Shown here piece by piece: positions 1 to 7,159 of a stretch of 11,043 nucleotides of DNA. Position 1 is the stretch's first letter; each line of letters begins with the position of its first letter. The position numbers and the translations under genes were made by a program. The stretch comes from Candidatus Accumulibacter sp. UBA704 (lineage in GTDB: Bacteria; Pseudomonadota; Gammaproteobacteria; Burkholderiales; Rhodocyclaceae): the NCBI GenBank assembly GCA_002304785.1, contig DBMG01000076.1, positions 6,157 through 17,199 on the forward strand. Direction: 5' to 3'. The notes under the pieces were generated by a model. The model saw nothing but the letters and a program-made list of their open reading frames with translations, was not told the origin of the DNA and made no database searches.

Positions 1-1
1 C

Positions 2-34
2 AATCCCGTGCCACACCGGCGCGGGATTTTTTTT
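2..34 (+). terminator. Rho-independent terminator of an upstream gene
   Basis: An 11-bp stem (2-12 paired with 18-28, one G-U pair) encloses a 5-base loop and runs straight into a tract of eight T residues (27-34). This is a textbook intrinsic terminator for a gene lying left of the window on the + strand. It also argues that the cyclase that follows has its own promoter. Confidence 0.85.
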
Positions 35-54
35 GCCGTTTTGCACACTCCGCT

Positions 55-83
55 TTGTCTGGGAACGAAGCGCAGGCTAGTAT
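55..83 (+). promoter_or_regulatory. Candidate sigma-70 promoter of the Cache-GGDEF gene
   Basis: A -35 like hexamer TTGTCT (55-60, four of six consensus bases) and a -10 like hexamer TAGTAT (78-83, four of six, with the key first, second and last bases present) are separated by exactly 17 bp. They lie just after the upstream terminator and predict a transcript start near base 90, giving a leader of roughly 74 bases before the ATG at 164. This is consensus matching by eye only. Confidence 0.45.
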
Positions 84-163
84 GTCTTTACGCGCATGTC
101 GCTCATTCGCGGGCGACGCGTGGTTCATCCGGGAACTCAGCGGGTTCGGCTTTTGGGGAGAAA

Positions 164-1633
164 ATGGCTGACAGCGCACCGTCGCAGGGGGATAACCGCC
201 GGGCCATCCGCAACGTGGCCGCGCTTACGGCCGTGTTTCTGGCCAGCCTGTGGGGATTTTTTGGTTATTGGGCGGTTTCCAGCCGTCAGGAGGTGATGTC
301 CTCCACCGAGAACGGATTGCTGCAGATGGCCCATGCGGTCGAGCAGTATGCCCACAACGTGGTCAAGATGGCCGAAATCATTCAGACGTCTGCCGAGCAC
401 TGGCTGGCCGAGAACAGGGCTGTCGATCCGCTTACCGATCAGGGCTTTGCTTCCCTGGTTGAAGATTTCCGAAAGAAAACCGGCGGGTTGATCGATATCC
501 GCCTGATCACTTCGAGCGGCGATCTCCATTTCCTTCCCGGCGACTCGGGCCAGCCGCGCGACAATGTGGCCGACCGCGAGTATTTCCAGGCGGCGATGCG
601 AGCTCCGCCGGGGAAACAGCATATCGGCGTGCCCGTGGTCAGTCGCGTGACCGGCCAGTGGCGTCTGCCGATTACCACGCAGATGGTGCACAGAAACCGC
701 GGGTTCGCGGTGATGAATGCGTCGGTCAACCTGACCGAGATGATCGAAACATTCGAACAGGAACGTCGCAAGCCGAGAGGTTCGATTTCGCTCTGGCGGG
801 ACGACGGTATTTTGCTGGCCCGCGCGCCGCATGACGATGGTGCTATCGGCAAGCCGCTGGCAAAGCCGGGCTCTTTGCAACTGGAAATGATCACCCGAAA
901 CCGCCAAGGATTTTTCGTTTGGGAAGATACCCCGGTCGACGGCGCGAAGCGCCTGGTCAGCTACCGGCGCATTGGCGACCTGCCGATCGTCATCCTGGTT
1001 ACGGCAAATCTCGACGACACGCTGGAGCCGTGGAGACGGCAGGTAATCATGGTGTCCATCGCGCTGGTCTTCGTCACCGTCTGGGGCGCGCTGTTCTCCG
1101 GCCAACTGGTCGACGCGTTGGGCAGGCTCGCGCGGCTGGCCACGGTGGACGCGCTGACCGCTTTGTCCAACAGGCGTCATCTGATGGAAAGCGGTACGCA
1201 TGAGTTGGCGCGCATGCGTCGTTACGGAAGCCCGATGGCGTTGATGATCCTCGATGTGGATGACTTCAAGCACATCAACGATGCCTGGGGCCACCCGACC
1301 GGAGACCGCGTGCTGCAGGGACTGGCGCGCGCAATGAACGAAGCCGTGCGCGACCAGGATACCGTCGGGCGGCTGGGCGGCGAGGAATTCGCCGTGATCC
1401 TTCCCGAAACCGACCAGGCGGGCGCGACCATCATCGCCGAACGAATACGCGCTGCCGTACAGGATTCGGTAATGGCGACCACCGATGATGGCGTGCCCGT
1501 CCGGGTTACCGTGAGCATCGGGATCACCACGCTGGCTTCGGAGAACGACTCGTTCGAAGCGGCCCTGGGACGCGCGGATAAGGCGCTGTATCGGGCCAAG
1601 GAAGGCGGGCGGAACCGGGTGATAGCGGATTGA
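164..1633 (+). CDS. Membrane-bound Cache-domain diguanylate cyclase (GGDEF)
   Basis: Predicted to make c-di-GMP from two GTP at the inner membrane in response to a ligand sensed in the periplasm. The 489-residue protein has a short cytoplasmic N-terminus, a membrane helix at about 17-38, a periplasmic Cache-type sensor at about 40-290 with the family-typical ADREYFQAA segment (136-144), a second helix at about 293-313, and a GGDEF domain at about 325-487. The active site reads GGEEF (405-409); metal-binding D364 lies in the LDVDDF segment. The RxxD inhibitory site is present as RDQD (396-399), five residues before GGEEF, so product inhibition is expected. The reading frame is open back to base 8, but that part overlaps the upstream terminator. 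I chose ATG 164 because GGGGAG lies just upstream and it gives a normal N-terminus before the first helix. The ligand is unknown. Confidence 0.9.
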   Translation: MADSAPSQGDNRRAIRNVAALTAVFLASLWGFFGYWAVSSRQEVMSSTENGLLQMAHAVEQYAHNVVKMAEIIQTSAEHWLAENRAVDPLTDQGFASLVEDFRKKTGGLIDIRLITSSGDLHFLPGDSGQPRDNVADREYFQAAMRAPPGKQHIGVPVVSRVTGQWRLPITTQMVHRNRGFAVMNASVNLTEMIETFEQERRKPRGSISLWRDDGILLARAPHDDGAIGKPLAKPGSLQLEMITRNRQGFFVWEDTPVDGAKRLVSYRRIGDLPIVILVTANLDDTLEPWRRQVIMVSIALVFVTVWGALFSGQLVDALGRLARLATVDALTALSNRRHLMESGTHELARMRRYGSPMALMILDVDDFKHINDAWGHPTGDRVLQGLARAMNEAVRDQDTVGRLGGEEFAVILPETDQAGATIIAERIRAAVQDSVMATTDDGVPVRVTVSIGITTLASENDSFEAALGRADKALYRAKEGGRNRVIAD

Positions 1634-1928
1634 ATATTGGCTCCCGGCTGTTGATGTCCTGCGGCGTGCCGTTTATCGGAGTCGAAACGTGGCATCGCCA
1701 CGGCAGGAGTCCTTGACCCCTGTTGATCTCACCATGCCGCCAGTCAGGGGATGACGCTGTTGCGTTGTTGCACGACCAGCGAGCGTTTGCGCGAAAAATG
1801 CACGTTTCTTATACGGCATTGCTTGCCGAAATCTGTATGCTGGAAAGCATGGAAGTTCGCTTGCCCGTGACTCTTCGGCAAGTGGTATTTCTCGCGATGC
1901 TCCATCAAGAAAACAGCAGCCGGAATCC
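1634..1928. other. 295-bp intergenic region, no gene recognised
   Basis: This stretch separates two + strand c-di-GMP genes. Open frames exist on both strands, but their translations show no recognisable domain and the + strand one runs into the next gene in a different frame. A perfect 6-bp inverted repeat, CCCCTG at 1717-1722 and CAGGGG at 1745-1750, could form a stem with a 22-base loop; it has no T tract. A weak promoter-like pair, TTGCGC (1787-1792) and TATACG (1810-1815) with 17-bp spacing, lies upstream of the HD-GYP gene, but only three and four of six bases match consensus. Confidence 0.5.
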
Positions 1929-3245
1929 ATGGAAAAGCGTTACGACGAGCAATACATTCGGTCGATCACCCGAATGGGCGATTCCCAGGGAGTGGTGACC
2001 AATCAGGCTATTTTCACAAGCAAGAACATCAAGCTCATCGAGAAGGGCGTCAAGGTTGATTCCGCACTATTTGAGCGCCTCATCAGCCACAAACTGATAC
2101 CGAAAATAGATCATTGCCTCACCGTGGAAAACGGCATCAGCGGAGACAGTCTCAAAGCCTATGCGATGAATCTGCTGGACAGTGATCCAGGAGTCGCGGT
2201 CCTGCGCGGGGATGCCCGAATCAGGAATCGCATGTTGCGCGCGTTCGACGAAATGCCCCTGGTCGCCCCCATGGCATTCAAGCTGACAGTAGCCTGGAGT
2301 CAACGTCCGGAAGTCTTCGAGCACTCGATTCGCGTAGCGCTGGTCGCGCTATTTCTTGCGATCAAGAGTTTTTTCTTCTCGACAAAGGAACTGGCGACTC
2401 TGGCCGCTGCGGCGGTATTTCACGATATCGGGATTTTGCACGTGTCTCCCGAATTGCTGCGCCCGGGGCGTCGGCTCGAGAAAGCCGAGCGACATCATTT
2501 GTACGCACATCCGATCACGGGTTTCCTGATCTTGCGGGAGTTTGTCGACTACCACCCCGAAATCAGCCGGACGGTTTTCGAACATCATGAACGGCTCGAC
2601 GGCAGCGGATACCCCAGAGGCTTGAAAGCAGAACAGATTTGTCTGGGAGCTCAGGTTCTGATGCTGGCGGAAGCCGCCAATGCGATCTTTGAACAGAGCC
2701 GGAATTCAAGAAACCTAGCCCGCTTCTCTGTACTGCTAAAACTCAACCAGAAGAAATTCAATAGCGAATTGAGCAACTGCCTGCTGTCGTTGGTGCAGGA
2801 CATTCAGTACGAAGACGATCCTTGCGATGCGCAGGCATCGGCTTTTTCTGCCATCCCGACGCTCGAGGCAAGGCTGAAGGAAGTCGCACGAGTATTCCTG
2901 GATTGGAATTCCATCCGCCGCAAGTGCGGTATCGACACCGAGACGGCTCACGCGGACATGCCGCTCCTGTCGATCATCAATGAGCGAATCGACGATTTGC
3001 AGCGAATGTTGCTGCATGCCGGTTTTGACGTGAGCAATCCGGGAATCCTGATTGCCATTCTGCAGGACGATCCGGAAGCCATGGTTGAACTCAATATCCT
3101 GCTAGGAGAGGCGCGTTGGCAGTTGCGCGAGATCATCCACGAGGTTTACCGCCGACTGGCGGAGCAGGGAGGTTTGGCTGAAGGCGCCGAATCGTCAGCC
3201 CTGGAGTGGATAGCGCGAAATGAAGTCGCTATCGAACAGATTTAA
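1929..3245 (+). CDS. HD-GYP domain protein with altered active-site residues
   Basis: A 438-residue, apparently cytoplasmic protein. The HD-GYP domain at about 128-295 would hydrolyse c-di-GMP to pGpG or GMP. Visible motifs are EH131-132, the HD pair H165-D166, H194, HHE at 219-221 and DGSGYP at 224-229. Two consensus residues differ: the lysine of HDIGK is isoleucine (I169), and the late metal-ligand aspartate (in the VAD.YDAL segment of active enzymes) is glutamate (E248), with the following YDAL/RPY region also lost. Activity may be reduced, absent or metal-shifted. The N-terminal ~115 and C-terminal ~125 residues are not recognised; the latter looks largely helical. ATG 1929 is the first ATG in frame; its ribosome site is weak (GGA only). 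It converges with the GGDEF-EAL gene 57 bp away. Confidence 0.85.
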   Translation: MEKRYDEQYIRSITRMGDSQGVVTNQAIFTSKNIKLIEKGVKVDSALFERLISHKLIPKIDHCLTVENGISGDSLKAYAMNLLDSDPGVAVLRGDARIRNRMLRAFDEMPLVAPMAFKLTVAWSQRPEVFEHSIRVALVALFLAIKSFFFSTKELATLAAAAVFHDIGILHVSPELLRPGRRLEKAERHHLYAHPITGFLILREFVDYHPEISRTVFEHHERLDGSGYPRGLKAEQICLGAQVLMLAEAANAIFEQSRNSRNLARFSVLLKLNQKKFNSELSNCLLSLVQDIQYEDDPCDAQASAFSAIPTLEARLKEVARVFLDWNSIRRKCGIDTETAHADMPLLSIINERIDDLQRMLLHAGFDVSNPGILIAILQDDPEAMVELNILLGEARWQLREIIHEVYRRLAEQGGLAEGAESSALEWIARNEVAIEQI

Positions 3246-3302
3246 GGAGACATAAGGAAGCAGAACGGGAAGCAGAACACCTCCCGATCGCTGGGATGCA
3301 GG
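3246..3302. other. 57-bp gap between convergent genes
   Basis: Between the two converging stop codons lies one small inverted repeat, CGGGA (3266-3270) with TCCCG (3282-3286), an 11-base loop and no T tract on either side. It could be a weak bidirectional stop signal, but it does not meet the usual standard for an intrinsic terminator. Confidence 0.3.
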
Positions 3303-5723
3303 CTAAACAGTCAGCGTCCCGTTTTCTTCGATCAGCATCTTTTCCAGACGTTGGCTATCAACTGCGCCGGACATCAGGAAACCTTGGTATTCGTTACATC
3401 CCAGCTGTTCCAGACAGTTCTTTTGCAGCTCCGTTTCCACGCCTTCGGCGATAACCCGGAGGCGCAGGGCCAGGCCCATGCTGACAATTGCTTGGGTAAT
3501 GGCGTAATCGCTTTCGTCGTGGGGCAATCCAGTGATGAACGACCGATCGATTTTCAGTTTGTGGACGGGAAAGCGCTTGAGATAACCCATGCTGGAGTAC
3601 CCGGTGCCGAAGTCGTCGATGGATATCCGAACTCCGAGACCGGCCAAGGCTTCCAGCTTGACCAGGGTTTCATCGAGGTGCTGAATCAGGATCGATTCGG
3701 TCAACTCCAATTCCAGGCGATGAGGTTCGAGGCCGACATCGTTTAATGCTCTGGTCACATCGTTGATGAAGGACGTGCTTTGAAACTGCAGCGCAGAGAC
3801 ATTTATGGCTACGACCAGATCAATGCCCTTTGCCTGCCACCGGGCGGCTTGTTCCACGGCTTGGTTCAACACCCATTGTCCGAGCGGGACAATGAAACCG
3901 GTCTCTTCGGCAATGGGAATGAAGTATGCGGGGGATACGCTTCCCAGTTCCTTGCTTGTCCAGCGAAGCAAGGCTTCCGCGCCGACGATACGCCCTGACA
4001 GGATATCGATCTGCGGTTGATACTGAAGCTTGAACTTTCCCGCTTCCAGATCGCTGCGCATCGCCGTATCAAGTTTTATGCGGGACAGCGAATCGATGTT
4101 CATCTGGCGCTGATAGAAGCGGAAGTTGGCGCGTCCGCGCTCCTTGGCCTGATACATTGCCGTGTCGGCGTTCTTGATGAGATCTTCCTTCGTTTTCCCA
4201 TCCAGGGGATAGAGTGCAATACCCAGGCTACCGGTTACCGTGAGTTTGAGGTTGTCCACGATGATCGGTTCGCAGAGGCGGTTCATCACCCGTTGCACGA
4301 TCACTTCTGCTCCTTGTGCATCGGTGTCGTGGAGCAAAAAGATGAATTCATCGCCCCCCAGGCGTGCAGCGGTATCCGAGCCTCTCAGACAGTTCCTGAT
4401 GCGTTGCGCCACGCTGACCAGCACCTGATCACCGAAGTCGTGACCCAGCGAATCATTGATTTGCTTGAAGCGGTCCAGGTCAACGAAAACGACGGCAAAT
4501 GTCTTGTTCTCGCGTGCGCAGAGGCTGATCGAATGATCTATGCGCTCATTCAACAACACCCTGTTGGGCAAACCGGTGAGCGCATCGCCATAGGCCAGTT
4601 CCTCGATACGCTGCATCGCGGCCATCTTCTCGGTGAGATCCTTGAGGAAGACGATGTGGTGCAACGTCTTCTGCTCGTCCGAGACGACGCGGACAATTGA
4701 TGCCTGGGCGATCAGGTCCTCGCCGTGATGGCGACGACAATAGACTTCCCCCTCCCAGGCGTTGGTCCGGGACAGCGTTTCACGCAGATCGTTTTCAACG
4801 AGGGTGTGTTTGGCCGCTCGGACAAGGTCCCAGATGGTGGTGCTCGCCAACGAATCGCTACCGAATCCGGTCAGTTTTGCGAAACTCGGGTTGATCGTGG
4901 CAATTACGCCCGTGGGGCCAGCGACGCATATGGCTTCGATGCTCGCGTCGAACACTTCGGCGGCGAGTTGCAGGCGCGACTCGTTGGCTAGCTGTTGCGT
5001 TATGTCCCGGAACGAATACACCCGTCCGATCGGTTGCCCGCGCGCGAGCTGGGGCCGGGATACGCGCTCCAGAATGGTTCCGTTGCTCAGCGTGACGACG
5101 TCGCGCGATTCATCAAGAACCGAGTCGCTGATGGCCTTGATCCTGCTCTGGTACGCGGCACTGTCGAGCACCTGCCGGGCCATCCAGTGCAGGGTCGCAA
5201 CGTCGTTGCGACGCGTCATCAGCTTTTGCGGAATATCCCACAACTCGGCGAATCGCTGGTTATAACTGCGAATACGGCCCTTCTTGTCGGTAACCAGAAT
5301 TCCGTCCGCCGTCGATTCGAGGGTCGCTCTCATCTCTGCCAGCAGGTATTCGAGCTCCTGTTCGACGCGGCGTTGTTCGGCTTTGCTGGTAATGGCGACG
5401 AGATAAAAAACGGTGTCGACACTGAGCGTCGCCCGAGTGACCCGCCGTTCTACCGGAATGGTGGTGCCGTCGTTCAAGAGCAGGGTGGTTTCCGAATAGA
5501 TCGTATTGCTGAAGCCCGCCGCGACATCTTCCCAGAAGAACTGGTCTTCCGGGGTCGCGGCCAGATCAACCACGCTCTTGCCAATCAGTTCCCCGTGATC
5601 CATCTTGAGCATGGAGGTCGCCGCCTGGTTGGCAGCCACGATCCGCAACTCGATCGGGTCGATCAACCAGACGGCTTCGATCATTCCGTCCAGAAGCGCC
5701 TGCCATGGGCGAAGAATCATCAC
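3303..5723 (-). CDS. PAS-PAS-PAS-GGDEF-EAL bifunctional c-di-GMP protein
   Basis: An 806-residue soluble protein with three PAS-like sensor modules (about 10-112, 132-242, 252-365), a GGDEF cyclase domain (about 372-538) and an EAL phosphodiesterase domain (about 548-798). Both catalytic domains look intact. The cyclase has GGDEF at 456-460 and an RxxD inhibitory site (RGSD, 447-450) five residues before it. The EAL domain has E583 of EALLR, N641 of NVS, E673 of ELTE, D703-D704 of DDFGTG, K724 of KIDRSF, E760 of EGVE and Q780 of QGF. No membrane helix is seen, so any signal (redox, oxygen, small ligand) would be cytoplasmic; no cofactor-binding signature was identified. The start is GTG at 5723, which overlaps the upstream stop by four bases and has AGGAG seven bases before it; an ATG three bases further in (5720) is an equally coupled alternative. 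Confidence 0.92.
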   Translation of the reverse strand: MMILRPWQALLDGMIEAVWLIDPIELRIVAANQAATSMLKMDHGELIGKSVVDLAATPEDQFFWEDVAAGFSNTIYSETTLLLNDGTTIPVERRVTRATLSVDTVFYLVAITSKAEQRRVEQELEYLLAEMRATLESTADGILVTDKKGRIRSYNQRFAELWDIPQKLMTRRNDVATLHWMARQVLDSAAYQSRIKAISDSVLDESRDVVTLSNGTILERVSRPQLARGQPIGRVYSFRDITQQLANESRLQLAAEVFDASIEAICVAGPTGVIATINPSFAKLTGFGSDSLASTTIWDLVRAAKHTLVENDLRETLSRTNAWEGEVYCRRHHGEDLIAQASIVRVVSDEQKTLHHIVFLKDLTEKMAAMQRIEELAYGDALTGLPNRVLLNERIDHSISLCARENKTFAVVFVDLDRFKQINDSLGHDFGDQVLVSVAQRIRNCLRGSDTAARLGGDEFIFLLHDTDAQGAEVIVQRVMNRLCEPIIVDNLKLTVTGSLGIALYPLDGKTKEDLIKNADTAMYQAKERGRANFRFYQRQMNIDSLSRIKLDTAMRSDLEAGKFKLQYQPQIDILSGRIVGAEALLRWTSKELGSVSPAYFIPIAEETGFIVPLGQWVLNQAVEQAARWQAKGIDLVVAINVSALQFQSTSFINDVTRALNDVGLEPHRLELELTESILIQHLDETLVKLEALAGLGVRISIDDFGTGYSSMGYLKRFPVHKLKIDRSFITGLPHDESDYAITQAIVSMGLALRLRVIAEGVETELQKNCLEQLGCNEYQGFLMSGAVDSQRLEKMLIEENGTLTV

Positions 5724-6982
5724 GGACAGACTCCTGCGCTCGCACTCGTACTGACGGCGCGCTCGAAGAAATAGCAGATGCGCTGGCGGGGCGACAGGTA
5801 TTCGAAGACGGGGTGCGGCAACTGGGTCGGCTTGACGCTTCGCTTGATGCCAAGATCGGCGTTGTGTTCGAGGTTGACGATCAAGGCCTCCTCCCTGGGC
5901 ACCCCTGGATCATGGATGATCAGGGAAGGCTTGAGCGGTCGGGACGAATTCACCGAGACAACGATGGCGTAGCGCTCATCGTTCAGCTGAACGAGCGACC
6001 CGGGCGGATAGACCCCCATCATGCGAATGAAGGCATTGAGAGTATTGGCATCAAACAACCCTTTGAATCGGGCGTAGAGCCCGGCGAGCGCTTCATGCGG
6101 TGTGATCGCCATGGCCGGGTTGCCCGGATTGCAGAGGCAGTCATACTTGTTGATCAGAGCCACGATATTGGCCAGCGGTGATATTTGCGCCCCCGAGATT
6201 CGCATCGGGTAGCCCGCCCCATTCATGGCCTCGTGGTGCTGCGCAATACAGAGCAGGGCGGCGTTGGACATTTTCATGCCCTTGCCCAGGATGACGCCAC
6301 GGCTCACATGTTCCTGATGCAGTTTGTTCTCTGCGCTCGTGAATTGCTCGTCAAACCATTTCAGCCGATCTGGGAGCTCCTGTTTGCCGATATCGTGCAA
6401 AAGCGCTCCACACCCGAGATCCTTCAGAATCTCATCGGATAATCCACATGCTTTCCCGAGCAATAGGGAAAGAATCAGCACATTGATCGAGTGCTGCGAT
6501 GCTCGATCACCGATCTGTTCGGAGAGAAGGCGGATGCTGACTTCTTCGAAGTCCTGAATCTGTTCCATTACACCATCAACCAGGAGTCGGGATTGCTCCC
6601 ACGATCTGGTCGGCAAGCCCTTGAGGTTGCCTATCAGCTCCCGGTAGCCTCTTGCCGCGTCTGAGAACCCGCTCTCACAGACCTTGAGGGCGGCGTCCTG
6701 TTTGCGCCGCAGTTCCTTTTGAATTTCGCGCGGATCGATTTCGATCGGGGCGACTATTTGCCCGGCGTCCTCCGAACCGACAGCCGGCGACTCCGGGTCG
6801 CTCTTGTCGGGCGAATACCGGACCTTCGTGATTCCCAGTCCGCGGATCGTTGCGATCTGGTCGTGGCATTGAAGCTTGAAGCTGTTCAAGGGAAAGGGAT
6901 GCGACAACCAACCGAGGTCGATATGAACGAAGTGACCGATACGCAGGTCATTTACGTCAATGAAGCTTGCCTGAGTGTCCAT
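5720..6982 (-). CDS. DUF3391/HD-GYP c-di-GMP phosphodiesterase
   Basis: A 420-residue cytoplasmic protein. The first ~60 residues match the DUF3391 module that commonly precedes HD-GYP domains (segments NDLRIG at 11-16 and HPF at 28-30). The HD-GYP domain spans about 160-325: H164, HDIGK at 196-200, H225, HHE at 249-251 and GAGYP at 255-259. Two positions differ from the usual consensus: the aspartate of HHExxDGSGYP is asparagine (N254), and the later VAD metal aspartate is asparagine (N278), while the YD of that segment survives (280-281). A C-terminal region of about 95 residues follows, with VYPPGSLVQL at 324-333 as often seen in this family. It is the first gene of a coupled pair with the GGDEF-EAL gene (4-base overlap). 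No strong ribosome site precedes ATG 6982, but the start fits DUF3391 N-termini. Confidence 0.9.
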   Translation of the reverse strand: MDTQASFIDVNDLRIGHFVHIDLGWLSHPFPLNSFKLQCHDQIATIRGLGITKVRYSPDKSDPESPAVGSEDAGQIVAPIEIDPREIQKELRRKQDAALKVCESGFSDAARGYRELIGNLKGLPTRSWEQSRLLVDGVMEQIQDFEEVSIRLLSEQIGDRASQHSINVLILSLLLGKACGLSDEILKDLGCGALLHDIGKQELPDRLKWFDEQFTSAENKLHQEHVSRGVILGKGMKMSNAALLCIAQHHEAMNGAGYPMRISGAQISPLANIVALINKYDCLCNPGNPAMAITPHEALAGLYARFKGLFDANTLNAFIRMMGVYPPGSLVQLNDERYAIVVSVNSSRPLKPSLIIHDPGVPREEALIVNLEHNADLGIKRSVKPTQLPHPVFEYLSPRQRICYFFERAVSTSASAGVCP

Positions 6983-7159
6983 TGTCTGGGGTGTCCGGGC
7001 TCGAGTCGATTCTTGCTGCAGGAATTTGGCTGGTCTATCGCATACACGCTAACGGCGCAAAAAACCAAAGCTTTAGCGAAACCCAATCGTTCCCCGGCCT
7101 GCCGTCGACGAAACAGACAGACTGATTGTCAGCGGCTCTGATCCGCCATTCACAGGCGG
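6983..7159. other. 177-bp gap upstream of the HD-GYP/GGDEF-EAL unit
   Basis: It lies between the end of the MocR gene and the start of the HD-GYP gene, both on the - strand. A 5-bp stem, CCGCC (7143-7147) with GGCGG (7155-7159), follows the MocR stop but has no T tract. An inverted repeat CGCTAA (7047-7052) and TTAGCG (7073-7078) surrounds a weak - strand promoter-like pair: TTGGTT (complement of 7063-7068) and TATGCG (complement of 7039-7044), with an 18-bp spacer and three of six consensus bases each. It may hold the promoter of the c-di-GMP pair, but this is uncertain. Confidence 0.3.

Noticed and set aside
8..163. Upstream extension of the cyclase frame to base 8
   Set aside because: It starts inside an intrinsic terminator and covers the likely promoter; the extra 52 residues look like non-coding sequence, while ATG 164 has a ribosome site.
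137..1294. Long open frame on the - strand under the cyclase gene (385 codons)
   Set aside because: It is antisense to a clear GGDEF gene; its translation is rich in His, Arg and Gln with no recognisable domain, as expected for a shadow frame in GC-rich DNA.
1723..1998. Small + strand frame (91 codons) before the HD-GYP gene
   Set aside because: No domain, no convincing ribosome site, and it overlaps the start of the HD-GYP gene in another frame.
4017..4700. Open frame (227 codons) on the + strand within the GGDEF-EAL gene
   Set aside because: Antisense shadow of conserved GGDEF/EAL coding sequence; no recognisable domain of its own.
7143..7159. 5-bp stem after the MocR gene stop as an intrinsic terminator
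   Set aside because: Stem is short and no T tract follows on the - strand, so it is only noted as an inverted repeat.
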